Shown: piece by piece, positions 7,908-15,660 of the stretch
How the letters are laid out: every line of letters starts with the position of its first letter
Position numbering within the stretch: position 1 is the first letter of the stretch
Assembly: GCF_030403435.1 (NCBI RefSeq)
Contig: NZ_JAUEPH010000006.1
Span: 1-64,000 of the forward strand
Source: Algoriphagus sediminis
Lineage (GTDB): Bacteria > Bacteroidota > Bacteroidia > Cytophagales > Cyclobacteriaceae
DNA: 64,000 nt
Direction: 5' to 3'
Notes under the pieces: generated by a model
Databases searched by the model: none
Told to the model about the DNA's origin: nothing
The model's input: the letters and a program-made list of their open reading frames with translations, nothing else
Made by a program: the position numbers and the translations under genes

Positions 7908-7938
7908 TTTGTTATTTCAGGCCATTAACCTATTTTTG
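7908..7938 (+). promoter_or_regulatory. Promoter of metK
   Basis: TTTG (7908-7911), a 19-bp spacer and TATTTTTG (7931-7938) match the Bacteroidota primary-sigma consensus exactly. Transcription should begin near 7943-7946, about 30 nt before the chosen ATG. This rules out the upstream in-frame TTG at 7909 as a start. Confidence 0.75.
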
Positions 7939-7974
7939 GGCTTTCGAAAAACGCAAGAATCCAAGCATTCATTT

Positions 7975-9228
7975 ATGGCTTATCTATTTACCTCGGAATC
8001 CGTTTCCGAAGGGCATCCCGATAAAATTTCTGATCAAATTTCTGACGCACTTATCGACCATTTTCTCGCATTTGATCCAAATTCAAAAGTGGCCTGTGAG
8101 ACCATGGTGACCACCGGGCAGGTAATGCTAGCGGGAGAGGTAAAATCTAGTACCTATCTGGATGTGCAGAAAATCGCCAGAGACGTGATTAATCGAATCG
8201 GTTATACGAAAAGTGAATACATGTTTGAAGGAAATTCCTGTGGAGTCCTTTCTGCGATTCACGAACAATCGTCGGATATCAATCAGGGTGTGGATAGAGA
8301 GAATCCAGAGGAACAAGGAGCAGGTGATCAGGGGATGATGTTTGGCTACGCCACCAATGAAACCGAAAATTACATGCCTCTGGCATTGGATCTTTCGCAT
8401 ATGATCCTTCGTGAGTTGGCGGAATTAAGAAGAGAAAATAGGGACATCACCTATCTACGTCCTGATTCCAAAGCACAAGTGACGATCGAGTATAGCGATG
8501 ACAATGTCCCACAGCGAATCGAGGCCATCGTAGTCTCTACCCAACATGATGATTTCGACGAAGAGGAGGCCATGCTGGCCAAAATTAAAGCTGACATTAT
8601 TAGCATTTTGGTCCCGAGAGTAAAAGCAAAGCTGAAGCCTGAACTCCAAAAGCTTTTTACCGAGGACATCAAATATCACATCAATCCAACAGGGAAATTT
8701 GTCATCGGTGGGCCGCACGGAGATACTGGTTTAACCGGTAGAAAGATTATCGTCGATACTTATGGTGGTAAGGGCGCACACGGTGGAGGAGCTTTTTCAG
8801 GAAAAGACCCATCAAAAGTAGATCGATCGGCGGCTTATGCCACTCGTCACATTGCCAAAAATATGGTGGCTGCGGGTATAGCTGATGAGGTACTAGTTCA
8901 GGTCTCTTATGCCATTGGGGTGGCTGCGCCTATGGGTGTTTATGTAAATTCTTATGGAACTTCCAAAGTAGGCTTGACAGATGGTGAAATCGCCAGAAAA
9001 ATTGAAAAGATCTTCGATATGAGACCTTATGCCATCGAGCAAAGGCTAAAGCTACGGAATCCGATATATGAAGAGACTGCGGCTTACGGTCATATGGGAA
9101 GAAAAAATGAAGTGGTTCGGAAGCAATTTTTCTCACCAGATGGGGAGAGCATCATTTTGGATGTAGAATTGTTCACCTGGGAAAAGCTCGATTTTGTAGA
9201 CAGAATCAAATCCGAGTTTGGACTTTAA
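7975..9228 (+). CDS. metK: S-adenosylmethionine synthetase
   Basis: 417 residues. Makes SAM from methionine and ATP in the cytoplasm. The start [24 protein letters not shown] holds the first signature. [12 protein letters not shown] (methionine-binding region) and [19 protein letters not shown] (phosphate/Mg-binding) are both intact. It is somewhat longer than the E. coli enzyme, as is usual in Bacteroidota. The gene stands alone between its own promoter and a strong bidirectional terminator. No SAM riboswitch is recognisable in the short leader. Confidence 0.97.
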   Translation: MAYLFTSESVSEGHPDKISDQISDALIDHFLAFDPNSKVACETMVTTGQVMLAGEVKSSTYLDVQKIARDVINRIGYTKSEYMFEGNSCGVLSAIHEQSSDINQGVDRENPEEQGAGDQGMMFGYATNETENYMPLALDLSHMILRELAELRRENRDITYLRPDSKAQVTIEYSDDNVPQRIEAIVVSTQHDDFDEEEAMLAKIKADIISILVPRVKAKLKPELQKLFTEDIKYHINPTGKFVIGGPHGDTGLTGRKIIVDTYGGKGAHGGGAFSGKDPSKVDRSAAYATRHIAKNMVAAGIADEVLVQVSYAIGVAAPMGVYVNSYGTSKVGLTDGEIARKIEKIFDMRPYAIEQRLKLRNPIYEETAAYGHMGRKNEVVRKQFFSPDGESIILDVELFTWEKLDFVDRIKSEFGL

Positions 9229-9244
9229 AATTGGGTTAAAATAG

Positions 9245-9290
9245 AAATGTGCCCTCAATAAGCTCTTTGCTTTTGAGGGCACATTTATTT
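9245..9290. terminator. Bidirectional terminator between metK and a lipoprotein gene
   Basis: AAATGTGCCCTCAA (9245-9258) pairs perfectly over 14 bp with TTGAGGGCACATTT (9273-9286). T-rich sequence follows on the right and A-rich sequence lies on the left, so it can stop both convergent genes. Confidence 0.8.
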
Positions 9291-9299
9291 ACTCGTTTT

Positions 9300-9800
9300 T
9301 TAGCTTTCTTGTTCTTGTATTACCAGCATTTCTCCAGTTAAATAACATTTGTTGTTTAGCTCTTCCAGTTCTTTTTTCCACTGCTCAATTTGCACTTCTC
9401 GCTGCTTTAGTTCTAAATCTAGGGCTTCTAAGGTTTCTTGATCATTGGAATTCCAACTCCCAATTAACATCCGGTCCGTGAGTTCATCTAATTCATTTGA
9501 TTTCTCCTGCCAGCTTTGAATGAAGGTATCTACCGTGGAAGCAAGTTCAAGATACTCAGGTTCGCAAGTAACTGACTCTCCATCAAGATTGATTTCTATA
9601 GTTTCAGGAGCTTCATTTGCCTCTTTTTTAGATTCAAGGAGGAAGACCTTGTCACCGATTTCTTCGGATAAGTCTACTGCCTCTACCGAAGTTTCTTTCC
9701 AGTCAGCAACTAACGTACTTAGTTGTTCTTTTTGTTCTTCTGTTGGGCCACAGCCCATTATTAAGAAAATGATTGATAAGCTTAAAATATACTTTTTCAT
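9300..9800 (-). CDS. Hypothetical coiled-coil lipoprotein
   Basis: 166 residues. Signal peptide with lipobox (LIMGC, Cys17), then a highly charged helical region. Two heptad-like stretches, near residues 24-60 and 95-150, suggest a coiled coil. Two cysteines (about 79 and 151) could form a disulfide. I do not recognise a family. It is convergent with metK and shares its terminator. A structural or periplasmic-scaffold role is possible but not shown. Confidence 0.7.
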   Translation of the reverse strand: MKKYILSLSIIFLIMGCGPTEEQKEQLSTLVADWKETSVEAVDLSEEIGDKVFLLESKKEANEAPETIEINLDGESVTCEPEYLELASTVDTFIQSWQEKSNELDELTDRMLIGSWNSNDQETLEALDLELKQREVQIEQWKKELEELNNKCYLTGEMLVIQEQES

Positions 9801-10146
9801 TTTTTTTATGTTTAAGGATTTTCAGACTGTTGAATTTTTTCTACAGGTGTGGAATCTTTTTCTCAGGTTTTATATAAACCCGTCTCATGATTCGCTATAA
9901 ACGATCCATTCTCGTGGCACAGTCTGTTACTACAATTAACTACCTATAAATGCGCAAAGGCCATTCCAGTCTTCTTCTATGGACTTTTTGCCAAAACAAG
10001 AATTGCTAACACCTTTTGGACTCGGCTTTTTTTTAACTTAGACGATAGGTCTTTTGCTGGAAAATTTTTTATTAATTTTTTCTTTCATTTACAGGTGACA
10101 AACCAAAACTTTATCATTCCGTTCTTTAGGCACTAACTGAAATCCC
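9801..10146. other. 346-bp intergenic stretch without a gene
   Basis: Divergent promoter region between the minus-strand lipoprotein and the plus-strand exported protein. It is AT-rich with T-tracts. I find no convincing pair of TTTG/TAnnTTTG boxes, no RNA gene and no ORF with coding character. A GC-N10-CC match at 9894-9907 was considered as a minus-strand sigma-54 site and not accepted. Confidence 0.5.
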
Positions 10147-10647
10147 ATGCAGGTGAAAATTTTTCGACTGGTCTTTTTTTTATTGATTTTGCCAATGTTG
10201 GCAAGGGCTCAAAATCCACTTCAGATTGACGTTCGCTCTAATTTTGTGAGTCAGAAGATTGATTTTATTGATGGAAACAGGGTCCTAAGCAAAGCCGATG
10301 TCAACAGGCTTATGTCGGAAAGTGATCCAGAAACCTTTGAACTTTATCGGAGAGCTATGTCTAATCAACAGCTCGGAACCATTTTTTCCATTGCAGGGCT
10401 AGGGGCCGGATTAGGTACTGTGATTTATGGTTTGACACCACAAAATGCAAATGCGCCAAACCTTTTTTGGCCCTTGCTCATCGGGAGTATTGGGATGGAA
10501 ATAGCCTCTGGAGTGTTCAGGAATAAAGCCATTCCCCTGGCGGAAGAAGCCGTGGATTCTTATAATTTTGGATTGGATCAGGGCCCTGTATACTTTGAAG
10601 AGAGAAGGATTGATTCACCAATTTTCTCCTATGTTATCAGGTTTTAG
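10147..10647 (+). CDS. Hypothetical exported protein with central hydrophobic helices
   Basis: 166 residues. A Sec signal peptide ends near LARAQ (residue 22). Two hydrophobic glycine-rich segments lie near 77-96 (SIAGLGAGLGTVIYGL) and 105-123 (FWPLLIGSIGMEIASGVF). The C-terminus ends in an aromatic VIRF. I do not recognise a family; proteins of this shape are common among Bacteroidota hypotheticals. It is convergent with ddl, with a degenerate ACTTC-type repeat between. Confidence 0.65.
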   Translation: MQVKIFRLVFFLLILPMLARAQNPLQIDVRSNFVSQKIDFIDGNRVLSKADVNRLMSESDPETFELYRRAMSNQQLGTIFSIAGLGAGLGTVIYGLTPQNANAPNLFWPLLIGSIGMEIASGVFRNKAIPLAEEAVDSYNFGLDQGPVYFEERRIDSPIFSYVIRF

Positions 10648-10654
10648 GGAGTTC

Positions 10655-10722
10655 TGAAAGCTTAATCCTGAAGTCTGAAATTTTCAAACTTCTTACTTCG
10701 TACTTCTGCCTTCTGAAAGCAT
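10655..10722. repeat. Degenerate ACTTC/TCTGAAA intergenic repeat
   Basis: The gap and the very end of ddl hold imperfect units of TCTGAAA and ACTTCNTACTTC. A similar mixture occurs after the CAGTT array at 36835-36890. It looks like a dispersed low-complexity repeat of this genome. No terminator is seen here despite two convergent genes. Confidence 0.4.
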
Positions 10723-11697
10723 TTCTTCAATCAATTCAGTGTAAAAGTCTTTCACCTCCATACCGATGGCTCTCACCTGTTGAGAAATCAGGCTGGTTTC
10801 AGTTTGCCCTGGTACGGTGTTGATTTCAATAAAAAAGCACTTACTGGATGTGTGTTCTAGGAAATAATCCATCCGCACCGCTCCTTTGCAGTTCAATTTT
10901 TCATAAACTCTAGCAGCAATTCTTTCTACCCTCAGTCTTTCCTCTTCATTCATTCGTCCGGGAGTAATTTCTTCGGTGACACCGGCAGAATATTTGGCCT
11001 CATAATCAAAAAACTCTTTACTGCTTACTATTTCAGTCGCTGGTAAAACTTTCACTTTGCCGGCAGTTTTATAAATGCCAATTGAAAATTCTCTTCCAGA
11101 GACAAACTCTTCTACTAAAACCTGGCTGTCTTCAGCAAAGGCCTTGTCAAGGGCATCGTCTAGTTCTTCCCAACTTTTCACCTTACTCATTCCGATCGAG
11201 CTTCCTCCATTATTTGGCTTTATAAAAAGCGGGAGATTTAAAGTTTCCTGAATGGCTTTGACCTCATGATCTGATTTTGAAAAAAGCTGAATTGATCTGG
11301 CAATATTCAGTTCTGGAATATCATCAATAATGGCTTTGGTGTAGCCCTTATTCATGGTGATCGCAGAAGTAAGGGCATCGCAGGTAGTATATGGTAGTCC
11401 GATCATATCAAAATACCCAGCCAACTTGCCGTCTTCCCCAGGAGAACCGTGAAGAATATTAAACACCCCGTCAAACTTTAGTTTTTCTCCCTTGATCATA
11501 AGGCTGAAGTCATTTAGATCAACAGGAATTTCCTCTCCCTCTTCGGTCAAATGATGCCAATGTCCTGGATAGATCAGGATCTTTGTGACTTCATACCGCT
11601 CTCGGTCAATGATCTTTTCAACAATGGCGGCACTCTTTAATGAGATCACCGATTCACCAGTATAACCACCGGTAACCAAGGCGATTTTCTTCTTCAT
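10693..11697 (-). CDS. ddl: D-alanine--D-alanine ligase
   Basis: 334 residues. ATP-grasp enzyme that joins two D-alanines for peptidoglycan precursors. NILHGSPGEDGKLAGYFD (about 80-97) is the conserved N-domain segment. FIKPNNGGSSIG and EFVSGREFSIGI form the ATP-binding lid. FFIEINTVPGQT near the C-terminus holds the Mg ligands (E, N). The length is normal. It lies outside the mur/fts cluster, alone and divergent from the DPP-IV gene; the 240-bp gap upstream holds no recognised element. Confidence 0.93.
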   Translation of the reverse strand: MKKKIALVTGGYTGESVISLKSAAIVEKIIDRERYEVTKILIYPGHWHHLTEEGEEIPVDLNDFSLMIKGEKLKFDGVFNILHGSPGEDGKLAGYFDMIGLPYTTCDALTSAITMNKGYTKAIIDDIPELNIARSIQLFSKSDHEVKAIQETLNLPLFIKPNNGGSSIGMSKVKSWEELDDALDKAFAEDSQVLVEEFVSGREFSIGIYKTAGKVKVLPATEIVSSKEFFDYEAKYSAGVTEEITPGRMNEEERLRVERIAARVYEKLNCKGAVRMDYFLEHTSSKCFFIEINTVPGQTETSLISQQVRAIGMEVKDFYTELIEEMLSEGRSTK

Positions 11698-11937
11698 AGG
11701 GCTGTAATTTGGCAGCGAATTAATTCAATTTTCATTTAAGATTAAAGGAATGTTCAAAGGAAATTTTTGCTTTGGGAAGCCTATGCCAAATTTTGAATGG
11801 TAAGTTCATGTCTGTACCAAAGCCATGCCACACTTTGTGAAAAAATATGGGGAACTGATCTTGTTAAACGGTCAAGAAATGGAATACTAATTTTTTATCT
11901 TCGTGAGAATTTATAAAAAGGAGATAAAATAATACCT

Positions 11938-14115
11938 ATGAAAAATAGACTAATCCTAGTTTTAGTAGCCCTGTTCATGATGAGTTCTTTGGGCTATGCC
12001 CAAGAGAAAAAAGAGGTAACTCTTGAAGATGTATTCAAGAAAGGTACATTTTCTCAAAAGACGGTGCGAGGAATCAACTGGATGAATGATGGACAATTTT
12101 ACTCCTCACTCATTAATAATCAGGGGTACACTCAAGTTGTGAAAATGAACCTAGCCACAGGTGAGCAGGAAGAGTTGCTACTCGATGGAAAAGCACTTGG
12201 GGTAAATTTCCAGAGCTATTCCTTCAATGGAGATGAATCGAAAGCCCTGATCTCTACTGATGTGGAGTCCATTTATCGACGCTCTTCCATGGGTGTGTTT
12301 TATGTGGTGGATATGGAAAGTGGAACCAAGACTGAATTGGCAGAAGGTGAAAAAATTTCTTATGCCACCCTTTCACCAGACAATGATAAAGTGGCTTTTG
12401 CAAAGCAAAACAACCTTTTCATGACCAATCTTTCGAGTGGGGAGACTACTCAAATAACAGAGGATGGTGAGTGGAACAAGATTATCAATGGTTCTGCAGA
12501 CTGGGTGTATGAGGAGGAATTTTCAATGGCTCAGGCATTTAAATGGTCCCCTGACGGAAAGAAGATTGCTTTCATCCGCTTTGACGAAAGTGAAGTGCCG
12601 GAATTCAATATGCAGCTTTGGGGACCTCTGTATCCTCAGGATTATAAATTTAAATACCCAAAGGCAGGTGAGAAGAATTCTGATGTAAGTATTCATATCT
12701 ATGATTTAGCATCCGGAGAAACGATAAGGGTAGATGCAGGAGAGGAAACTGATATTTATCTTCCCAGGATTTATTGGACTCGGGATCCAAATAAGCTGGC
12801 CTTTATAAGATTAAACAGGCTTCAAAATCAGCTTGATTTATTTCATGCCGACGCCACAACGGGCGAAAGTGAATTGATCATTTCTGAGTCTTCTAAAACT
12901 TATGTGGACCTGAATTATAATGATGATCTGAAATACCTTGCTGATGGAGAGTCCTTCATCCGGACTTCTGAGCAGGATGGATTCAAGCATATTTATCATC
13001 ATGCCATGGATGGAACTTTGATAAATCAAATTACTCAAGGGAATTGGGAAGTAACTGAGGTGGTAAGTATTGATGAGGAAGAAGAAAAAATCTATTTTAT
13101 CTCTACCGAGCAATCACCCCTGGAGCGAAATCTATTCGTTAGCGGCTTTGATGGAAAAGGTAAAAAGATTTTAACTCCGCTTGAGGGCACCCATACTATC
13201 AATATGAGTAAGGACAATCAGTATTTTATTGATTATTATTCGACCACAGAAAAGCCCGTAACGGTAACTTTGATGGATGCTAAGGGTAAAGAAGTGACTG
13301 TCCTGGAGACCAATGAGGCTTTGAATGAGACCCTTACTTCATTTTCCCTTGGGCAAAAGGAATTTTTCACCTTTGAGACTGTAGATGGTACAGAACTAAA
13401 TGGCTATATGATTAAGCCAGCGGACTTTGACCCAAATCAGAAATATCCGGTTTTAATGTATGTGTATGGTGGTCCCGGTTCCCAAAACGTGGTAAACCGA
13501 TGGGGTGGAAGTCGCGATATGTGGCATCAAGCCTTAGTGGCTGAGGGCTACATTGTAGCTTGTGTGGATAACAGAGGAACGGGTGCCAGAGGTAGAGACT
13601 TCAAGCATTCCACCTATGCAAATCTCGGAAAATTGGAAACGGTTGATCAGATAGAAGGAGCTAAATATTTTGCCAAGCAGTCCTTTGTAGATCCAGGGCG
13701 AATCGGAATCTGGGGATGGTCTTACGGAGGATATATGTCTTCTCTTTCCTTGATGATAGGGAATGATGTTTTCAAAGCAGCCATAGCCGTTGCCCCGGTG
13801 ACTACCTGGAGATATTACGATACGATTTATACAGAGCGCTATCTTCAAACGCCTCGGCTGAATGCGGCAGGTTACGATGAAAACAGTCCAATCAATCATG
13901 TAAATAAGCTGAAAGGGAACTTCCTGCTTATCCATGGAACTGGTGATGACAATGTTCATTTCCAAAATACCGTAGATCTGGTTAATGCCTTGATCACGGC
14001 GGATAAGCAATTTGAGACGTTCTACTATCCAAACCGAAACCATGGGATCTATGGTGGAAACACCACCTGGCATCTTTACACACAGATGACTGACTTTATT
14101 AAGCGAAAGCTTTAA
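11938..14115 (+). CDS. Dipeptidyl-peptidase IV family serine peptidase (S9B)
   Basis: 725 residues, exported: signal peptide ends near LGYAQ (residue 22). An N-terminal beta-propeller (about 40-470) is followed by an alpha/beta-hydrolase domain. The double-Glu motif DWVYEEEF (about 187) that holds the substrate amino end is present. The triad is Ser595 in GWSYGGY, Asp670/671 in GTGDDNVHF and His702 in NRNHGIYGG. It removes X-Pro or X-Ala dipeptides from peptides in the periplasm. A GGAGA lies too far (over 12 nt) from the ATG to be a clear SD. A bidirectional terminator follows. Confidence 0.92.
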   Translation: MKNRLILVLVALFMMSSLGYAQEKKEVTLEDVFKKGTFSQKTVRGINWMNDGQFYSSLINNQGYTQVVKMNLATGEQEELLLDGKALGVNFQSYSFNGDESKALISTDVESIYRRSSMGVFYVVDMESGTKTELAEGEKISYATLSPDNDKVAFAKQNNLFMTNLSSGETTQITEDGEWNKIINGSADWVYEEEFSMAQAFKWSPDGKKIAFIRFDESEVPEFNMQLWGPLYPQDYKFKYPKAGEKNSDVSIHIYDLASGETIRVDAGEETDIYLPRIYWTRDPNKLAFIRLNRLQNQLDLFHADATTGESELIISESSKTYVDLNYNDDLKYLADGESFIRTSEQDGFKHIYHHAMDGTLINQITQGNWEVTEVVSIDEEEEKIYFISTEQSPLERNLFVSGFDGKGKKILTPLEGTHTINMSKDNQYFIDYYSTTEKPVTVTLMDAKGKEVTVLETNEALNETLTSFSLGQKEFFTFETVDGTELNGYMIKPADFDPNQKYPVLMYVYGGPGSQNVVNRWGGSRDMWHQALVAEGYIVACVDNRGTGARGRDFKHSTYANLGKLETVDQIEGAKYFAKQSFVDPGRIGIWGWSYGGYMSSLSLMIGNDVFKAAIAVAPVTTWRYYDTIYTERYLQTPRLNAAGYDENSPINHVNKLKGNFLLIHGTGDDNVHFQNTVDLVNALITADKQFETFYYPNRNHGIYGGNTTWHLYTQMTDFIKRKL

Positions 14116-14127
14116 AGGATTCCAACC

Positions 14128-14165
14128 AAAAAAAAACCGGGTAGTGAAGACTATCCGGTTTTTTT
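14128..14165. terminator. Bidirectional terminator
   Basis: AACCGGGTAG (14135-14144) pairs with CTATCCGGTT (14151-14160) with one G-T pair. An A-run lies on the left and a T-run on the right. It serves the DPP-IV gene and overlaps the stop of the convergent small gene at 14164. Confidence 0.75.
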
Positions 14166-14403
14166 AATCCAATTGAATCTGATCCAGGTAAAATTTCATC
14201 CTGGTATGATTTCGGGGTAAAAAATCAATCTTGTCGATTTTGTCGAGTTTGTGATTATAGAAAACCTCAATGTACTCATCGTCTAAAAGGTATAGGTTCA
14301 CCTTATGCCCATAATACCGGATACCCACTACGAAAGTACCTTCCGTATACAGTAGGTTGATCTTTTTGTGAAAAGGGAGATTATGGAAGTCTTCTTTACT
14401 CAT
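14164..14403 (-). CDS. Small conserved hypothetical protein
   Basis: 79 residues, no signal peptide, mixed beta character with many aromatic residues (GTFVVGIRYYGHKVNLYLL). The codon use and length suit a real gene, and I believe relatives occur in Cyclobacteriaceae, but I know of no function. The last codons overlap the terminator of the convergent gene. Confidence 0.7.
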   Translation of the reverse strand: MSKEDFHNLPFHKKINLLYTEGTFVVGIRYYGHKVNLYLLDDEYIEVFYNHKLDKIDKIDFLPRNHTRMKFYLDQIQLD

Positions 14404-14499
14404 TTTTTCAGGATGCTGAATTTAATCAATTCATGGCGTTTTCTTTAACGCAACAGCCATTTACCTGTTCGGCATTATCCTTGTTAATTCTAAAAAAGT

Positions 14500-14979
14500 A
14501 TGAGAAACGAGGCATTTAGATTTTTAGCATCAGGATTCATTCTTTTAACAGTTTTTGCTTTTTCCTGTGCTTCAAAAAAGAATGTGGCCAACGAGCCTTT
14601 TAATGTGGTCATTGATACCGCCAGAAGCTACACAGGCACTCCTTACAAATATGGAGGTACTACTCGCTCCGGAATTGATTGCTCTGCTCTGATTTATAGA
14701 TCTTTTTATCCTGTAGGAATCACTATGCCAAGGATTTCTGCTGATCAAGGAAAGGTAGGAAAGAAAGTGGGGAAGGGAGATTTAAAGCCAGGTGACCTGG
14801 TTTTCTTTGCGACGAGCAAAAAAAGAAAAAGAGTAACACACGCAGGAATAGTGACCGAAGTATCAAAACAGGATATTCGCTTCATTCACAGCTCAAAAAC
14901 CCTAGGAGTATCCGAAGACTATCTCAGTAATCGATACTGGTCCCGAGCCTATTTATTTGGTCGTAGGGTTTTGGACTAA
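14500..14979 (+). CDS. NlpC/P60 family lipoprotein (peptidoglycan endopeptidase)
   Basis: 159 residues. Signal peptide with lipobox (AFSC, Cys23). The NlpC/P60 domain has its catalytic Cys61 in GIDCSALI, His114 in THAGIV and the third residue His130 in FIHSS, all in the expected order. It should cut the gamma-D-Glu to diamino-acid bond in the cell wall. Domain length (about 120) is the minimal Spr/YafL size. It has its own terminator and no partner gene. Confidence 0.9.
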   Translation: MRNEAFRFLASGFILLTVFAFSCASKKNVANEPFNVVIDTARSYTGTPYKYGGTTRSGIDCSALIYRSFYPVGITMPRISADQGKVGKKVGKGDLKPGDLVFFATSKKRKRVTHAGIVTEVSKQDIRFIHSSKTLGVSEDYLSNRYWSRAYLFGRRVLD

Positions 14980-15011
14980 AAAAGGAGATCCGTATCCGAA
15001 TCTCCCTTTTT
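14978..15011. terminator. Bidirectional terminator (NlpC gene and heme operon)
   Basis: AAAAAAGGAGAT (14978-14989) pairs with ATCTCCCTTTTT (15000-15011). With A-runs and T-runs on each side it can end the plus-strand NlpC gene and the minus-strand hmu operon. Confidence 0.72.
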
Positions 15012-15031
15012 CATAAATCTAAATCCATGAA

Positions 15032-15643
15032 TTAAAATTCTGTGCTTCCGTTTGGCTGAAGTGCAAAGCGGAAGGTGTAATGTGCACTTGGAGTGGTAAA
15101 AGGGTCAATTTCCGCCACTGGAGGATTCCCCTTGTAGTAACTCAAAATCTCCATTTTGACGAAATTTCCTTCAGTAGTTTTCACCAAAATCACCCTACCC
15201 GGAATAGGCGTAATGGTATTCAACGCAGGATTGTAATTATACCATCCATTTCCACCTCCGGTTGGGATAGCTAGCTCAGTTTCAGTATCTGAAGCGAAGC
15301 TGGCGTCGGCAGGAACTGAATCAATCTGATCGAATATTCCGGTTACGATGGCCGCCGATACGTTTTTCGTGGCATTCACTCGAATAGTGGTTCCCTTAAA
15401 AGCAAGGTCCCAGTCATCACCCTCGGATACCTGTGCATTTTGCTCCAGGCTGAAATATTGGAAAGGTCTTTCCTCAACGATGGTACCTGTTGTTCTATCG
15501 ATCACATCATTAGGTGCCTCGAAATCCTGGACCATCTGAGTTTCCACAGGAACTATCGGTAATGGATCATCACCTTCAGAACAAGCCGTAAATAGCGTGA
15601 GAGCCAAGGCGGAAATAGCTAGTTGTTTGATTGAAGTTTTCAT
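15032..15643 (-). CDS. hmuY: HmuY-family heme-binding lipoprotein
   Basis: 203 residues. Signal peptide with lipobox (FTACS, Cys21). The rest is beta-rich and shows the HmuY hallmark FVKMEILSYYKG near residue 160. HmuY proteins sit on the cell surface, strip heme from host or environmental hemoproteins and hand it to the TonB receptor, the next gene upstream (17-nt gap). It is the last gene of the heme operon. Heme ligand residues cannot be assigned with confidence from sequence alone. Confidence 0.9.
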   Translation of the reverse strand: MKTSIKQLAISALALTLFTACSEGDDPLPIVPVETQMVQDFEAPNDVIDRTTGTIVEERPFQYFSLEQNAQVSEGDDWDLAFKGTTIRVNATKNVSAAIVTGIFDQIDSVPADASFASDTETELAIPTGGGNGWYNYNPALNTITPIPGRVILVKTTEGNFVKMEILSYYKGNPPVAEIDPFTTPSAHYTFRFALQPNGSTEF

Positions 15644-15660
15644 TAGAATTGATTTTGTAT

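Noticed and set aside
7939..7974. SAM riboswitch before metK
   Set aside because: The leader is only about 30 nt after the predicted start; no room and no conserved riboswitch core.
9894..9907. GG-N10-GC match on the minus strand before the 9300-9800 lipoprotein gene
   Set aside because: Only 8 of 12 consensus positions and no link to a sigma-54 activator; such matches are expected by chance.
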